Source: Dissulfurirhabdus thermomarina
Lineage (GTDB): Bacteria; Desulfobacterota; Dissulfuribacteria; Dissulfuribacterales; Dissulfurirhabdaceae
Assembly: GCF_012979235.1 (NCBI RefSeq)
Contig: NZ_JAATWC010000007.1
Span: 1 to 64,000 of the forward strand
Direction of reading: 5' to 3'
DNA length: 64,000 nucleotides
Shown: positions 61,588 to 64,000 of the stretch, one piece after another
Position numbering within the stretch: position 1 is the first letter of the stretch
Layout of the letters: the number at the start of each line of letters is the position of its first letter
Position numbers and translations under genes: made by a program
The notes under the pieces: generated by a model
Told to the model about the DNA's origin: nothing
Seen by the model: the letters and a program-made list of their open reading frames with translations, nothing else
Database searches by the model: none

Positions 61588-62628
61588 TCAGGGGCACAGG
61601 CCGGTGATGTCGAGGCCCGAGGCGGGGTCGAGGCCGGCCATGAGGTTGAGGTTCTGGATGGCCTGGCCGGCGGCCCCCTTGACGAGGTTGTCGATCACGG
61701 AGAGGAGGATCACCCGGCCGGTCCGGGGGTCGACCCGCGCTCCGATGTGACAGGCGTTGCCGCCCCGGACATGGAGGACGTTGGGCAGCGTTCCCTCGGG
61801 GAGGACCGTGACGAAGGGGTGGGGCCGGTGGAAGGCCTCGAGGCAAGCGAGGATCTCGGCGGTGCCGGTCCCCGGCCGGGCGAGATCCGCGTAGATGGTG
61901 GTGAAGATCCCCCGGGAGACGGGCACGAGGTGGGGGGTGAAGTTCACCACCACGGGCCGCCCGGCGGCGGCGGACAGCTCCTGCTCGATCTCCGGGGTGT
62001 GCCGGTGTTCGCCCACCTTGTAGGCACGAAACGCCTCGTTCACCTCGCAGAAGGCCGTGGCCAGGGAGGCCCCCCGCCCGGCCCCGCTGGCGCCGGACTT
62101 GGAATCGATGACGAGGCCCTCGGGGGCCACGAGCCCTTCCCGCAAGAGGGGCACGAGGGGGAGCAGGGCGCTGGTGGGATAGCAGCCCGGGTTGGCCACG
62201 AGGCGGGCGGCGGCGATGCGCGGCCCGTAGACCTCGGGAAGGCCGTAGACGGCCTCGTCCAGGAGCTCGGGGGCCTCGTGGGCCTGGTACCACGCCTCGT
62301 AGGTCTGCCGGTCCCGCAGGCGGAAGTCCGCGGAAAGATCCACCACCCGGCCCCCGGCGGCGAGGAGTCCGGGGACCACCTTCATGGCGGCCTGGTGGGG
62401 CACGGCGGTGAAGAAGAACTCCGCCTGCCCGGCCAGGGCCGCCGGCTCCGGGGCCGTGAAGGCGAGTCCCCGGTATGGCTGGAGCGACGGGAAGACCTCG
62501 GTGACCTCCCGGCCCTCGTACCGGCGCGAGGTGATCGCCGTGACACGCACCTCGGGGTGCCGGGCCAGCAGGCGGAGCAATTCGAGGCCGGTGTAGCCGG
62601 ATCCCCCGACGATGGCCACCTTCAGCAT
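61588..62628 (-). CDS. argC: N-acetyl-gamma-glutamyl-phosphate reductase
   Basis: 346 residues, NADPH-dependent arginine biosynthesis enzyme. The nucleotide-binding start is KVAIVGGSGYTGLELLRLL; the catalytic Cys is in VANPGCYPTSALLPL near 150; SKSGASGAGR near 180 and HLVPVSRGIFTTIYADL near 240-256 line the active site. ATG 62628. First gene of argC-truA-aminotransferase on the minus strand. Confidence 0.95.
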   Translation of the reverse strand: MLKVAIVGGSGYTGLELLRLLARHPEVRVTAITSRRYEGREVTEVFPSLQPYRGLAFTAPEPAALAGQAEFFFTAVPHQAAMKVVPGLLAAGGRVVDLSADFRLRDRQTYEAWYQAHEAPELLDEAVYGLPEVYGPRIAAARLVANPGCYPTSALLPLVPLLREGLVAPEGLVIDSKSGASGAGRGASLATAFCEVNEAFRAYKVGEHRHTPEIEQELSAAAGRPVVVNFTPHLVPVSRGIFTTIYADLARPGTGTAEILACLEAFHRPHPFVTVLPEGTLPNVLHVRGGNACHIGARVDPRTGRVILLSVIDNLVKGAAGQAIQNLNLMAGLDPASGLDITGLCP

Positions 62629-62670
62629 GTTCGATCCTCCGCGGACGGCGGGCCCGGAACCGGCCCCACG

Positions 62671-62697
62671 AAAAAGGGGGAAGGCGTGCCTTCCCCC
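62671..62697 (-). terminator. Intrinsic terminator of rplM-rpsI
   Basis: On the minus strand GGGGGAAGGC pairs with GCCTTCCCCC around a 2-base loop and is followed by TTTTT (AAAAA at 62671-62675 on the plus strand). It separates rpsI from argC. Confidence 0.9.
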
Positions 62698-62722
62698 CGG
62701 GCGGGTGCAGAGGTCGTGCCCA

Positions 62723-63115
62723 TCAGCGCTTGGAGTACTGGTAACGCTTCCGCGCGCCGGCCAGGCCGTACTTCTTGCGTTCCTTGACGCGGGCGTCGCG
62801 GGTCAGGAGGCCCGCCTTCTTGAGCGTTCCTCGGTAGTCGTCGTTGACCGCCAGGAGGGCCCGGGCCACCGCGTGCCGCAGGGCCTCGGACTGGGCGTTC
62901 TTCCCGCCGCCCTTGAGGGTGGCCTGGACATTGAACTTGCCCAGGGTGCCGGTGAGCACGAAGGGCTGCTCCGCGACGATGCGGGCCGTCTCGACGTCGA
63001 AGTACTCGTCGAAGGACTTGCCGTTGACGGTGATCTCGCCGTTGCCCGGGGTCAGCCAGGCGCGGGCGACGGCCGTCTTCCTCTTTCCGGTGGCGTAGTA
63101 TCTGGCTTCGGCCAT
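62723..63115 (-). CDS. rpsI: Small ribosomal subunit protein uS9
   Basis: 130 residues. YYATGKRKTAVARAWL at the start, GGGKNAQSEALRHAVARALL near 70-90 and the C-terminal KYGLAGARKRYQYSKR tail that reaches the P site. Universal rplM-rpsI order; 13 bases after rplM. Confidence 0.98.
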   Translation of the reverse strand: MAEARYYATGKRKTAVARAWLTPGNGEITVNGKSFDEYFDVETARIVAEQPFVLTGTLGKFNVQATLKGGGKNAQSEALRHAVARALLAVNDDYRGTLKKAGLLTRDARVKERKKYGLAGARKRYQYSKR

Positions 63116-63128
63116 GGTGGTTGGATCC

Positions 63129-63563
63129 TTACGGCGTGAACCGGAGGGGTTCGGGTTTCTGGGCCTGGTGGGGGTGTTCGGGCCCCCGGTAGATCTTGAG
63201 CTTCTTGAGCTGGCGGCGGCCGAGCCGGTTCTTGGGGAGCATGCGGCGGACCGCCAGGCGGAGGACCTCCTCGGGCCGCTTCTCGAGCATGGTCCGGGCG
63301 GTGGCCGTCTTGAGGCCGCCGAGGTAGCCGGTGTGGCGCCGGTAGAGCTTCTTGTCGAGCTTGCCGCCGGTGAGACGAACCTTCTCGGCGTTGACCACGA
63401 CGACGAAGTCGCCGGTGTCGAGGTGGGGGGTGAAGATGGGCTTGTGCTTGCCCCGCAGACGGGTCGCGATTCGGGAGGCGAGGCGCCCCAGGACCTCCCC
63501 GTCGGCGTCCACCACGTACCAGTTCCGCTGGATGTCGTTCACCTTGGGCAACGGTGTCTTCAT
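63129..63563 (-). CDS. rplM: Large ribosomal subunit protein uL13
   Basis: 144 residues. [19 protein letters not shown] near 15-33, [10 protein letters not shown] near 80 and [23 protein letters not shown] near 104-126 are the family hallmarks. ATG 63563 lies about 57 bases after the predicted transcription start. Confidence 0.98.
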   Translation of the reverse strand: MKTPLPKVNDIQRNWYVVDADGEVLGRLASRIATRLRGKHKPIFTPHLDTGDFVVVVNAEKVRLTGGKLDKKLYRRHTGYLGGLKTATARTMLEKRPEEVLRLAVRRMLPKNRLGRRQLKKLKIYRGPEHPHQAQKPEPLRFTP

Positions 63564-63626
63564 GGATCCGGGTTCCCCTCAGTAGGTTGGGCCGAAGGCC
63601 GAGCCTTCGACGCAAGGCAAGCTCGG

Positions 63627-63655
63627 TTCATAAAAGAATTGGGCCGGGTTGTCAA
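63627..63655 (-). promoter_or_regulatory. Sigma-70-type promoter of rplM-rpsI
   Basis: On the minus strand TTGACA (63650-63655), 17 bases, TATGAA (63627-63632). A strong match placed between the transglycosylase gene and rplM. Confidence 0.75.
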
Positions 63656-63679
63656 GGGGAGGGGCGTCGGCCCGCCGGG

Positions 63680-64000
63680 TCAGGAGGTCCGGCGGAAGCG
63701 CTCCCAGAGCTGGATGACCCGCCGGATGTAGGCGCGGGTCTCGGGGATGGGCGGCACGCCGCCCGCCGCCTCCACGCGGTTCGGGCCGGCGTTGTAGGCG
63801 GCCAGGGCCAGGACCACGTTGCCGCCGAAACGGTCCAGGAGCTTCTTGAGGTAGGCGACGCCGCCGCGGATGTTGGCCGCGGGATCGAAGGGGTCGGCCA
63901 CGGCGACCTCCTCGGCGGTCTCCGGCATGAGCTGCATGAGCCCCATGGCCCCCTTCCGGGATCGGGCCAGGGGGTTGCCCGCGGACTCGGCGTGGATCAC
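63680..64000 (-). CDS. Lytic transglycosylase (SLT/Slt35-like), 3' part only
   Basis: The last 106 residues of a gene whose start lies beyond the window edge. Motifs of soluble lytic transglycosylase: the catalytic Glu in IHAESAGNP, KGAMGLMQLMPETAEEV, NIRGGVAYLKKLLDRFGGN and ALAAYNAGPNRVE, ending with RAYIRRVIQLWERF. Cleaves peptidoglycan in the periplasm. The N-terminus and any signal peptide cannot be seen. Confidence 0.9.
   Translation of the reverse strand: MIHAESAGNPLARSRKGAMGLMQLMPETAEEVAVADPFDPAANIRGGVAYLKKLLDRFGGNVVLALAAYNAGPNRVEAAGGVPPIPETRAYIRRVIQLWERFRRTS

Noticed and set aside
1-64000. CRISPR arrays, phage genes or insertion sequences
   Set aside because: No regularly spaced repeats, Cas, transposase, integrase or phage structural proteins were found on either strand.

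Overview
The window reads as a GC-rich chromosome segment of a sulfite-reducing (sulfate- or sulfur-metabolising) member of the Desulfobacterota (former Deltaproteobacteria). The main evidence is a complete dissimilatory sulfite reductase set in two blocks: dsrA-dsrB-dsrD (43.6-46.4 kb) and dsrM-K-J-O-P (51.0-56.0 kb). The second block is preceded by an RsbRD_N-domain gene and followed by a CbiA/DsrN-like amidotransferase and a ferredoxin. DsrD and the absence of oxidative-type companions (dsrEFH, dsrL) in view suggest the reductive type. No species can be fixed from the sequence alone. No insertion sequence, prophage, integrase or CRISPR array was seen.

Layout. 0-3.4 kb: a tiny membrane protein whose UGA probably encodes selenocysteine (SECIS-like hairpin), hisI-hisG-engB on the minus strand, a degraded dispersed repeat, cutA, and tRNA-Val plus tRNA-Asp with promoter and terminator. 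3.5-10 kb: a divergent YdcF/SanA-like protein, a histidine kinase, an MFS exporter, hemB, a pseudo-receiver and a ClpX-like ATPase without the zinc domain; the last four run on the minus strand with short overlaps. 10.2-25.3 kb: a long plus-strand housekeeping run (PHP phosphoesterase, oligopeptide ABC binding protein and two permeases without ATPases, a large TPR protein, M18 aminopeptidase, thyX, nadB, TVP38-like, larC, pgpA, cinA, thpR), mostly joined by 4-base stop/start overlaps.

25.3-42.3 kb is the most unusual part, a motility/chemosensory region. A cheW-MCP pair comes first. Then a minus-strand operon encodes an MglB-like roadblock protein, an MglA-like GTPase, a protein with a possible CheW-like C-terminus, and a PilB/GspE ATPase carrying a TPR-like N-terminus. 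Divergent from it lies an HDOD protein, three tandem CheB-like proteins that all lack catalytic-triad residues, a CheY, a protein made of histidine-less Hpt-like repeats, and a 927-residue CheA. No CheR is present. Three sigma-28-like promoters with the same 12-base spacing lie before cheW and in the divergent region at 33.75-33.87 kb. I infer a pilus-polarity control system in which a chemosensory array acts on MglA/MglB and a TPR-PilB motor.

42.3-57.8 kb is the sulfite-reduction region. Between the two dsr blocks are minus-strand genes for a YkgJ-type cysteine-cluster protein, a DVU0298-like HEAT/TPR protein, a TPR protein and a VOC protein. DsrAB reduces sulfite onto DsrC (not in this window), DsrD modulates it, DsrMKJOP links the quinone and periplasmic pools to DsrC reduction, and the CbiA/DsrN-like protein may amidate siroheme. 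57.8-64 kb: ribF, tRNA-Leu, a PxxKW cysteine-rich protein, a second degraded repeat copy, then aspartate aminotransferase, truA, argC, rpsI, rplM and the C-terminal end of a lytic transglycosylase cut by the window edge.
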